From positions 1 to 15,066 of the forward strand of contig JAIRUU010000110.1 of NCBI GenBank assembly GCA_031254225.1: 15,066 bases of DNA. Direction: 5' to 3'. Every line of letters starts with the position of its first letter. Within the stretch, counting starts at the first letter, position 1. Shown one piece after another: positions 1 to 5,868 of this stretch. The translations under genes and the position numbers were made by a program. The stretch comes from Candidatus Elusimicrobium euhamitermitis. GTDB taxonomy: Bacteria > Elusimicrobiota > Elusimicrobia > Elusimicrobiales > Elusimicrobiaceae. The notes beneath the pieces were generated by a model. The model was given only the letters and a program-made list of their open reading frames with translations. It searched no databases and was not told where the DNA came from.

Positions 1-575
1 TTATGGAAATAGTCGCGCTGCAGCCGGACGCTATAGTAAAAGCCGAGTGGGTTAAAATAGTAGCCGAGAAACTTGATATTGAGCCGCAGCTTTTAAAAAC
101 GCCTAAGAACGCGGCCGCGCCGGCGAAGACGGCGCAAACCGCGCTTCCGGCGGAAACAAATATTCCCGTGGAAGAACGCGACCTGGCCGCCTGGCTGCTC
201 AAAGCGCCGGCGTATATTACCGAAGCCGAACACCTGGCCGAAAATAAATTTGCGAGCGCGGTTATATTTGAAATTATAAACGCTTTGTCCGAAATTATGA
301 AAAATACGCCGAGCACGGCGGACATTACGCGGGAATTAATTTCAAAACTGCCGCGGCAGGAAAATATTATTATAAAGCTTTCCGTGCTGCCGGCTCCGAA
401 AGAATTTAATCCCACGCGCGACATTAAAGAATGCGTTAAGAAAATAGAAAAATCATATTTGGCAAAAAGTCTGTCCGCTTTAAAAGCGGAAATAAAAAAA
501 ATGCCGGTGGGCACAGTGCCTGCCGCGCTTTTAAAAGCGCAGAACGAATTACAAAAACAACTTAAAAATAGTTGA
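1..575 (+). CDS. dnaG: DNA primase DnaG, C-terminal part (5' end outside the window)
   Basis: The reading frame is open from the window edge to a TGA at 573-575, and only about 190 C-terminal residues are visible. The first residues (VKAEWVKIVAEKLDIEPQLL) match the helical end of the primase catalytic core, where DnaG proteins carry a segment of the type 'EYVRRLAEKLGI'. An Ala/Pro/Thr-rich linker follows (about residues 35-55), then a helical region of about 130 residues in the position of the DnaB-helicase-binding domain. No zinc finger or Toprim motif can be seen because they lie upstream. DnaG makes RNA primers at the replication fork. Identification rests partly on context: the gene lies 41 nt before rpoD in the same orientation, as in the conserved rpsU-dnaG-rpoD operon. 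The C-terminal domain is poorly conserved, so the sequence match alone is moderate. The ATG at position 3 is internal and is not the start. Confidence 0.8.
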   Translation, partial: MEIVALQPDAIVKAEWVKIVAEKLDIEPQLLKTPKNAAAPAKTAQTALPAETNIPVEERDLAAWLLKAPAYITEAEHLAENKFASAVIFEIINALSEIMKNTPSTADITRELISKLPRQENIIIKLSVLPAPKEFNPTRDIKECVKKIEKSYLAKSLSALKAEIKKMPVGTVPAALLKAQNELQKQLKNS

Positions 576-616
576 TTAACTTAATATTACTATGTTTATC
601 AACTACAGAGGTCATT

Positions 617-2332
617 ATGGCAAACGTCGCAAACAAGGCATTTAAAGATTTGGTTGAAGTCGGCAAAGAAAACGGGTTTCTGACATTGGACGAAATTAAC
701 CGTTCTCTGACGTCAAGTTCCATGAGCGCGGAAGACATTGACGGGCTCATGGGCACGCTGGAAGATTTGGGCATACAGGTTGTTGACCGCAAAAAATATA
801 AAGCCGTGGCCATGGCGGACAAAGAAGCTTATACCGAAGAATTTATAGCAAACCCGGATATTTCAAACTCAATACGCATGTATTTGTCCGAAATGGGCAA
901 AGTGCCGCTGCTTTCGCGCGACGAGGAAATTACGCTTGCCCGCAACGTGCGCGAACGCGAACGGGAACTGCGCAAACTTGTCCTTGAATCCCCCATTACC
1001 ATGCGCGAAATATGCAACTGGGAAGAGCTTGTTGACCAGGAAGAAATGACGACGAAGGAACTCATGCCCCGCGGCAAAAGGACCACGCGCGAACTTAATA
1101 ACATGCGCAAAAAACTTAAAGACGCGGCGCGTTTTATAGGCAAGCGGGAACAGGAAATTACCGCGCTTATGAAAAGCCTCCGCGCGCCCGACATTAACGA
1201 CAAAACGCTTAACAAAAATACCGAGGCTCTTGAGAAAAAACAAAAAGAAGTCGTGGACGCTATTATAAAACTTAATTTAAACCAAAATAAAATCAAGCGT
1301 CTGACGAACAGAATAAAAAGTCTGGCGCAGAGGATAACGGAGTCCCGCTCAGACATGGACAGGTTTGACGAATATTTCGGCCCTTACGAAAAAATTAAAA
1401 AAGAATTTATTGCCGCGCAAAAAGGGAAAATTACGCGCGCTGACCTTAAAAAGAAAACTGGCTTTACATACGAAGAGCTGGAAAAAGCGGTAATAAACAT
1501 TGACGGCGTGCGCTCAAGACATGACAAAACAATTAATACTCTGCCCATGAGCGAAAAAGAATTTATCGCTTTTAACGACCGCATTGTATTTTTTGAAGAT
1601 ATGATTTTGCAGGACAAGCTTAAACTGATTAAAGCAAACCTGCGCCTCGTCGTGTCCATTGCAAAAAAACACGTCAACTCAAACCTTGAACTTTCTGATT
1701 TAATACAGGAAGGCGGCCTGGGTTTGATGAAAGCCGTGGAAAAATTTGAGTACAAACGCGGCTTCAAATTTTCAACGTACGCCACTTGGTGGATACGCCA
1801 GTCCATCAACCGCGCTATAGCGGACCAGGCCAACACAATCCGTATACCCGTGCACATGAAAGAACTGGTTTCAAAGCTGACCAAAGTTACAAACAAATTC
1901 CGCCAGGAGCACGGGCGGGAGCCTACGCTTGAAGATTATTCGCGTTCACTGCGCCTGTCTATGGAAAAAGTGAAAGGCGTCCTCAAAATTATGCAGGACC
2001 CTATTTCGCTGTCCACTCCCGTGGGCGAGGACGAAGACTCCAACCTTGAAGATTTTATTGAAGATAAAAACGGCGCAAACCCGACCATAACCGCCTCGGA
2101 TTTTTTAAGAAAACAGGAAGTTGCGGAAGTTTTGAATACGCTGTCCGAGCGCGAGGCTAAAATCATACGCCTGCGTTTCGGTATAGATTCCGGCTATCCG
2201 CGCACGCTGGAAGAAGTGGGCAAAATGTTTAACGTCACGCGCGAACGCGTCAGGCAGATTGAAGCCAAAGCCATACGCAAATTACGCCATCCGAGCAGGA
2301 CCAAAATGCTCAAAGATTATTCTGACGAATAA
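617..2332 (+). CDS. rpoD: Primary sigma factor RpoD (sigma-70)
   Basis: This encodes a 571-residue housekeeping sigma factor that directs RNA polymerase to -10/-35 promoters. Region 1.1 is at about 5-60, region 1.2 at about 80-115 (SIRMYLSEMGKVPLLSRDEE), and a charged non-conserved insert runs from about 120 to 325. Regions 2.1-2.4 lie at about 335-415, with DLIQEGGLGLMKAVEKFEY and the -10-recognising FSTYATWWIRQSINRAI. Region 3 is at about 416-475. Region 4 is at about 500-560, with the -35 helix-turn-helix TLEEVGKMFNVTRERVRQIE. The start at ATG 617 is preferred over an upstream in-frame TTG at 572, because AGAGG at 607-611 sits 5 nt before it and MANVANKAFKDLV fits region 1.1. All functional regions are present, so the gene appears intact. 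It follows dnaG and is probably cotranscribed with it. No clean T-tailed terminator follows; a GC-rich hairpin lies 26 nt downstream of the stop. Confidence 0.97.
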   Translation: MANVANKAFKDLVEVGKENGFLTLDEINRSLTSSSMSAEDIDGLMGTLEDLGIQVVDRKKYKAVAMADKEAYTEEFIANPDISNSIRMYLSEMGKVPLLSRDEEITLARNVRERERELRKLVLESPITMREICNWEELVDQEEMTTKELMPRGKRTTRELNNMRKKLKDAARFIGKREQEITALMKSLRAPDINDKTLNKNTEALEKKQKEVVDAIIKLNLNQNKIKRLTNRIKSLAQRITESRSDMDRFDEYFGPYEKIKKEFIAAQKGKITRADLKKKTGFTYEELEKAVINIDGVRSRHDKTINTLPMSEKEFIAFNDRIVFFEDMILQDKLKLIKANLRLVVSIAKKHVNSNLELSDLIQEGGLGLMKAVEKFEYKRGFKFSTYATWWIRQSINRAIADQANTIRIPVHMKELVSKLTKVTNKFRQEHGREPTLEDYSRSLRLSMEKVKGVLKIMQDPISLSTPVGEDEDSNLEDFIEDKNGANPTITASDFLRKQEVAEVLNTLSEREAKIIRLRFGIDSGYPRTLEEVGKMFNVTRERVRQIEAKAIRKLRHPSRTKMLKDYSDE

Positions 2333-2354
2333 AAAACGAAACTATTCTTAAATA

Positions 2355-2527
2355 TTTTCCCCTCGCCCCTTGCGGGAGAGGGGTTGGGGTAAGGGGTAAG
2401 CTTTAGGTTTGGGGAAGAAGCTTCCAAAGTTACGCCGAGTTTTTCCAACTGGATACGGCGCATATCTGTGTACATGTCGTGTTCATACCCATCAACCGTG
2501 TCCTCTCCCGCAGAGGGGAGAGGAAAG
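2355..2527. repeat. GC-rich element with inverted hairpin ends between convergent genes
   Basis: Two related hairpins face each other. The left one pairs 2359-2368 (CCCCTCGCCC) with 2374-2383 (GGGAGAGGGG), with one mismatch. The right one pairs 2502-2509 (CCTCTCCC) perfectly with 2516-2523 (GGGAGAGG). Read inward-to-outward, both ends carry the same core, CTCTCCCGCA, then a G-run, GAGG and AAA, so the element is about 170 bp with inverted ends. The interior (about 2384-2501) has no credible gene. Neither hairpin is followed by a T-run. Position between the convergent rpoD and a secreted-protein gene would allow a bidirectional transcription-blocking role. A small non-autonomous mobile element or REP-type repeat is equally possible. 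A related element is at 7324-7383. Confidence 0.6.
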
Positions 2528-2578
2528 TCACAGGGAGGACGGAGTACAATAATCGGCGTCGTTTCTTTAAATAATTTT

Positions 2579-3772
2579 TTATTTTTCAAACTTAAATACA
2601 AATTTCTGGTTATTCGTCAGCGTTCCGACGGCTATATATACGCCGCGCCCTAACCCGCTGATGTTAACATTGTTCCCTGCCGTTCTTCCGTCCAGGCCGG
2701 AAATTTTTATTGTTTTTACGCCCGCGCTCTGGTCAACCGGCGTTACTCTGCCGTTAACAACCGTCATTTGCGCGGTCTGTTTAGCAACCTGCTTAATAGC
2801 GGTGTCAAGGCTGTACTTAACATTATACGCCGCCGTCTTATAATAAACGTTTTCGCCAATCATATAAACGACGGTAACCGTAAACGTTCCTTCTTTAAGC
2901 ACATATGCGTATAAGCAGTCGTCATAATAAGCCATGCGGTTTAACAACATGGGGTTATTGTAAAAAACTGGCAGCGAACTCTGGTTTATATACGCGGGCG
3001 GCGTTATTTCAACGCCGTTTTTTAAAGCGTCAAGCGTAATGGACACTCCGTTTATTTTCGCGGTTGCGCCCGCGGCAACGGCCGCAAGGCTGTCTTTCAA
3101 ATCATTCCCCGCGCCGCCGATAAAAACCGCCGCGTTTGTGACGCCGCCGTTAAGTTTAATATGAATTTTTGAGTTGCCCGCGTCGTCAAACACAGCCTGC
3201 GAAGGGTCTATAAAAACAGTGCCGTTGTTTTTCATTTCCACAACGCTGTCGTCCGTACCGGCCGCCATGCCGTCAATATTTCTTATTTCAAAGGAGCCGG
3301 CGGGCACGCCTTTAACGCCGATACCGCCGCACCCTTCGGCCCTTACAAAACGCCATACGACGTCATATTTCCCCGCCGGTAAAAGCTTTTCAAAACCAGT
3401 GGGGTAACTGCCGCCGGCGGAAACCGGTTTTACGTCGCCTTTGCCATCCCACGTAATTTGGGTATTATAATAAGTGGCGCAGGAATTGCCGTTACAAGTC
3501 TCCATATCAAGCACATTGCCCCTGTAATTATATTGGGCCGGCATACCGTCGGCGTCGTTAATTGCCGTTCCGGCGGGGACTACGAACATCTCGGCAGTAT
3601 CGCACGGGGTTACGTTATTAAAATTTACCGAGGCCGTAACGGGACGCAAAATCAAACCTAAATCCTGCTGGGCGTATAAAGGGGACGAAAACACAGCCGC
3701 CGAAGGCGGCCAGATTTGCGCAAAACCCAGACACGGCAGCAGCAGCGCGGCCGCCGCAAACAATTTTTTCAT
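2579..3772 (-). CDS. Secreted protein with one family repeat domain and a T9SS-like C-terminal domain
   Basis: This is a 397-residue exported protein of unknown function. A signal peptide is evident (MKKLFAAAALLLPCLGFA, probable cleavage before Q19); the LLPC sequence is not a good lipobox. An N-terminal beta-rich, Cys-containing region runs from about 35 to 163. A second domain (about 185-320) contains INGVSITLDALKNG at 240-253 followed by TPPAY, the signature that recurs in each repeat of the neighbouring 606 aa protein. The C-terminus (336-397, TVVNGRVTPVDQ through ISGLGRGVYIAVGT to FKFEK) aligns with the end of that neighbour and resembles type IX secretion sorting domains. The start is supported by AGGAG (3779-3783) 5-6 nt upstream. 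It has its own promoter and lies downstream of a terminator, so it is probably transcribed independently of its paralogue. The actual substrate or role cannot be read from the sequence. Confidence 0.85.
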   Translation of the reverse strand: MKKLFAAAALLLPCLGFAQIWPPSAAVFSSPLYAQQDLGLILRPVTASVNFNNVTPCDTAEMFVVPAGTAINDADGMPAQYNYRGNVLDMETCNGNSCATYYNTQITWDGKGDVKPVSAGGSYPTGFEKLLPAGKYDVVWRFVRAEGCGGIGVKGVPAGSFEIRNIDGMAAGTDDSVVEMKNNGTVFIDPSQAVFDDAGNSKIHIKLNGGVTNAAVFIGGAGNDLKDSLAAVAAGATAKINGVSITLDALKNGVEITPPAYINQSSLPVFYNNPMLLNRMAYYDDCLYAYVLKEGTFTVTVVYMIGENVYYKTAAYNVKYSLDTAIKQVAKQTAQMTVVNGRVTPVDQSAGVKTIKISGLDGRTAGNNVNISGLGRGVYIAVGTLTNNQKFVFKFEK

Positions 3773-3812
3773 ATCATTCTCCTATGACTAAAACACATTA
3801 CGTCTAAATACT

Positions 3813-3840
3813 ATTATATTATAAAGCAAGTAAAAATCAA
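3813..3840 (-). promoter_or_regulatory. Sigma-70-type promoter for the 397 aa secreted protein gene
   Basis: On the minus strand a TTGATT (-35, 3835-3840) is followed after 16 nt by TATAAT (-10, 3813-3818). The predicted transcription start is near 3806, giving a leader of about 33 nt that contains the AGGAG ribosome-binding site. A second overlapping TATAAT at 3818-3823 would leave only 11 nt of spacing and is less likely. Confidence 0.6.
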
Positions 3841-3844
3841 GATA

Positions 3845-3883
3845 AAAAAAAAACCGCCCGTATTTCTCTGCGGGCGGTTTTTT
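3845..3883 (-). terminator. Intrinsic terminator after the 606 aa secreted protein gene
   Basis: A perfect 7-bp GC stem (CCGCCCG at 3854-3860 with CGGGCGG at 3871-3877), extended by A-T pairs, has a 10-nt loop. On the minus strand it is followed by a run of nine T residues (the A-run 3845-3853 on the plus strand). It begins 10 nt after the stop codon of the 606 aa gene and lies just before the promoter of the next gene. It could also act on the plus strand, where six T residues follow. Confidence 0.9.
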
Positions 3884-3893
3884 GAATAATTTG

Positions 3894-5714
3894 TTATTTT
3901 ACAATTTTCTGCGAGAAGCGCCTTCCGTCGGTTGTAGTTCCAGTAACAACATAGACGCCGCTTCCTAATCTGCTGATATCGGTGCTGTTGCCGTTTACAA
4001 GAGACGCGCCGCTGAGACCGAAAACTTTTACAGAGTCTATAACTACGCCCTGGTCAACGGGGGTCACTTTGCCGTTCACTACCGTGACTCTGACGCTGTT
4101 TGAAGTATTTACAGTCTGAATGCCGGTGTTGCTTCTTGTGCTCTGGACTTTAAACGTGGCTTTATTCTGCACGATATACCCGTTTACCAGAGAAGCAACC
4201 ACCATATTATACACGCCGTCGTTAAGATAATACTTGCCGTCGGCCGCTAAAGTTCCGCAGGCTGTTGCAGATTTGCCGGGGAAAACATTTGACGCTGTAT
4301 AAGAATACGGCGGGTCGGCGACAATGCCGTTTTTAAGATTGGCAAGACTGACGGTTTTGCCGTTAATTACCGAGCCTTCCGGATAAAGCAGACAAGCGTC
4401 CGAAAGATTCGTGCTGGGATGCGGCAGAATATAAACGGCGGTCAGCGTTGAATTCGGGTCAACCTGCATTAAATAATTGCTGTTGTTTGAGTTGACAAAC
4501 CCGTTACCCATGGTAATAAGGTTAACTACGTTCGTAGCGCCGTTCAAAGTAACCGTATTGTTCACGCCGGCAGGATTAGAAGGGTTATTACCGTCTACTC
4601 CCGGGAGCGTTGTATTACCGCCATTACCGTTGCCGCCGGCGCCGGGCAGAGTATCAGTGCCGGAACCTGTGCCGCTGCCGGTAACCGCAAATGTGCCTCT
4701 CTGCTGCTGGAGATTTCCGTTTACCAATGAAGCGACTACTAAATCATATGATCCGTTTTTCAGGTAATATTTGCCGTCCGCAGCCTGACTATAAGTGCAG
4801 CTGTTGGACGAGCTGAAAGCATAAGGCGGGTCCGTAACAATGCCGTTTTTAAGGTTGGCAAGCGTAATGGATTTACCGTTAATAACCGAGCCTTCGGGAA
4901 AAACCGCGCATACGCCGGAAGCAAGACTGCCGTCCGCATTGGTGATAGCGCCGCCCGTGGGCACTAAGTAAACGGCCGCAGCGGTGGAAGCAGGGTCAAC
5001 CTGCAGTTTAAAATTGCTGTTATTCTGGTTGACATAGCCGCCGTTACCGGAAGGAATAAGACCTACCGTGCCTGAAGCGCCCGGCTGCAAACCGGCTGTA
5101 TTACCAGTGGTAACTCCGCCGCCGTTGCCATTGCCGTTACCGTTGCCGCCCACGCCGGGGAGAGTGCCGCCGCCGTTGCCGTTGCCATTACCATTGCCGT
5201 TACCGTTGCCATTATCGCTGCCGCAGGTAGCGTTCCAGTCAACCGTATACGCGCCGCTGTTGGTATAAGTGGTGTTGCCTACTTTATAAGTAAGCACCGC
5301 GTTATAAGAGCCTGGCTGAAGATAATATTGTCCGTTGGCCGCATATGCAAAAACGTCCATGTGGCCTTTGGCCGCGGAAGTTATATCGCTTTTCGCAAAA
5401 GCATAGGGCGGGTCCATTGTAACGCCGCTCTGAAGATTGGCGAGGCTAACAGACTGTCCGTTAATAACCGCGGGGGCGGGAAACGTCAGATAAGCCCCGC
5501 TTGTGCCTGTGCCCAGAGACGACGGCACGACCCAGACGGTAGCCGAGGTCGCGTTAGCCGGAACCTGAAATGTAAACGCGCTGTTAGTGTTCTGGTTTGT
5601 ATAAACAGGCGTGCTGCATTTAGGGTTAATACTTATAACGCTGGCAGCCTGCGCTGTGTTCGCGGCAAATAACGCTGTGGCAATTACCGCCGCTAATAAC
5701 ATAATTTTTTTCAT
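3894..5714 (-). CDS. Secreted three-repeat protein with Gly-Asn linkers and a T9SS-like C-terminal domain
   Basis: This is a 606-residue exported protein of unknown function. The signal peptide is residues 1-23 (cleavage after AQA). Three homologous beta-rich domains follow at about 25-158, 217-343 and 396-523. Each carries xINGxSxxLANLxxG, then DPPY, then a Gly-x-Tyr-Tyr-Leu segment (GQYYL or GKYYL) and a final strand such as NGxxxxxxxTFxV. The domains are joined by low-complexity linkers: (GN)n at 168-203, GTGSGTDTLPGAGGNGNGGN at about 350-367, and an Asn/Pro-rich stretch. The C-terminal 64 residues (VTVVNGKVTPVDQG to FSQKIVK) match the end of the 397 aa neighbour and look like a type IX secretion sorting domain, including LGSGVY followed by a basic last strand. 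AGGAG at 5723-5727 lies 8 nt before the ATG. A strong promoter and two palindromes lie upstream, and a terminator lies downstream. An adhesin or surface-layer-like role is possible, but there is no enzymatic motif to support any specific activity. Confidence 0.85.
   Translation of the reverse strand: MKKIMLLAAVIATALFAANTAQAASVISINPKCSTPVYTNQNTNSAFTFQVPANATSATVWVVPSSLGTGTSGAYLTFPAPAVINGQSVSLANLQSGVTMDPPYAFAKSDITSAAKGHMDVFAYAANGQYYLQPGSYNAVLTYKVGNTTYTNSGAYTVDWNATCGSDNGNGNGNGNGNGNGGGTLPGVGGNGNGNGNGGGVTTGNTAGLQPGASGTVGLIPSGNGGYVNQNNSNFKLQVDPASTAAAVYLVPTGGAITNADGSLASGVCAVFPEGSVINGKSITLANLKNGIVTDPPYAFSSSNSCTYSQAADGKYYLKNGSYDLVVASLVNGNLQQQRGTFAVTGSGTGSGTDTLPGAGGNGNGGNTTLPGVDGNNPSNPAGVNNTVTLNGATNVVNLITMGNGFVNSNNSNYLMQVDPNSTLTAVYILPHPSTNLSDACLLYPEGSVINGKTVSLANLKNGIVADPPYSYTASNVFPGKSATACGTLAADGKYYLNDGVYNMVVASLVNGYIVQNKATFKVQSTRSNTGIQTVNTSNSVRVTVVNGKVTPVDQGVVIDSVKVFGLSGASLVNGNSTDISRLGSGVYVVTGTTTDGRRFSQKIVK
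4146..5066 (-). repeat. Tandem duplicated repeat-domain coding units (domains 2 and 3)
   Basis: Domain 2 (4686-5066) and domain 3 (4146-4529) of the 606 aa protein are similar at DNA level as well as protein level. For example, the segments near 4322-4380 and 4842-4900 share long identical runs around the codons for ING, SLANLKNGIV and EGSV. Domain 1 (about 5241-5642) is more diverged. Domains 2 and 3 therefore look like the product of a later internal duplication. Confidence 0.7.
5106..5219 (-). repeat. Hexameric Gly-Asn coding tandem repeat
   Basis: The linker between domains 1 and 2 is encoded by imperfect 6-bp units (plus-strand CCGTTG, CCATTA, CCGTTA and CCATTG) giving alternating Gly and Asn, interrupted once by a TLPGVGG block. 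Unit length is a multiple of three, so changes in copy number would alter linker length without shifting the frame. Confidence 0.8.
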
Positions 5715-5749
5715 TGTTAATACTCCTTTTTTAAAATACTGACACTATT

Positions 5750-5778
5750 ATTATAGGAATAACCATATTTTCGGACAA
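5750..5778 (-). promoter_or_regulatory. Sigma-70-type promoter for the 606 aa secreted protein gene
   Basis: On the minus strand a TTGTCC (-35, 5773-5778) and a consensus TATAAT (-10, 5750-5755) are separated by exactly 17 nt. The predicted transcription start is near 5743, giving a leader of about 28 nt that holds the AGGAG site. The weaker -35 together with adjoining palindromes suggests activator dependence. Confidence 0.7.
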
Positions 5779-5779
5779 G

Positions 5780-5817
5780 GGTCTTTAGACCTATTCCATT
5801 CTAGGTCTTTAGACCTA
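5780..5817. promoter_or_regulatory. Two tandem palindromic operator-like sites
   Basis: GGTCTTTAGACC occurs twice, at 5780-5791 and 5804-5815. Each is a perfect 5+2+5 palindrome; the second extends to TAGGTCTTTAGACCTA (5802-5817), a 7+2+7 palindrome. The copies also form a 15-bp direct repeat (GGTCTTTAGACCTAT) with 24 bp between centres. The first copy lies one base upstream of the -35 box of the 606 aa gene, centred near -42.5, and the second near -66.5. That placement is typical of binding sites for a dimeric activator. The binding protein is unknown. No further copy was seen elsewhere in the window. Confidence 0.65.
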
Positions 5818-5868
5818 TATAATCATAGGGATGTTTATACACTATTTAAAACGCCGTAATGGAAGGTT

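Noticed and set aside
572..616. Upstream TTG start for rpoD (15 extra residues)
   Set aside because: It overlaps the dnaG stop and lacks support, while AGAGG is correctly spaced before ATG 617 and region 1.1 begins there.
829..1356. Long antisense open frames within rpoD, smc and the MFS gene
   Set aside because: They are shadows of the biased codon usage. Their translations are Ser/Arg/Phe-rich, with no domain and no ribosome-binding site.
2317..2601. Minus-strand open frame of 94 codons after rpoD
   Set aside because: It overlaps the end of rpoD, runs through the GC-rich hairpin repeat (giving the typical repeat translation PNPSPARGEG), and has no ribosome-binding site.
2468..2653. Plus-strand open frame of 61 codons in the same region
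   Set aside because: It crosses the right-hand hairpin and runs antisense into the 397 aa secreted gene. No start signal or plausible protein was seen.
3773..3783. Lipoprotein signal for the 397 aa protein (LLPC in its leader)
   Set aside because: Proline before the cysteine breaks the lipobox, and a better signal peptidase I site (GFA before Q19) follows.
3801..3810. GTCTAAATA as a half-site of the GGTCTTTAGACC motif upstream of the 397 aa gene
   Set aside because: It matches only one half, lies downstream of the -10 box, and is too short to be more than chance.
5068..5268. Pro/Leu-rich antisense open frame opposite the Gly-Asn linker
   Set aside because: It is only the reverse strand of the hexamer repeat; its PLPLPL translation is a by-product.
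5780..5817. Palindromes as a terminator of the MFS gene
   Set aside because: There is no T-run, stems are only 5-7 bp, and the exact placement next to the -35 box fits operators better.
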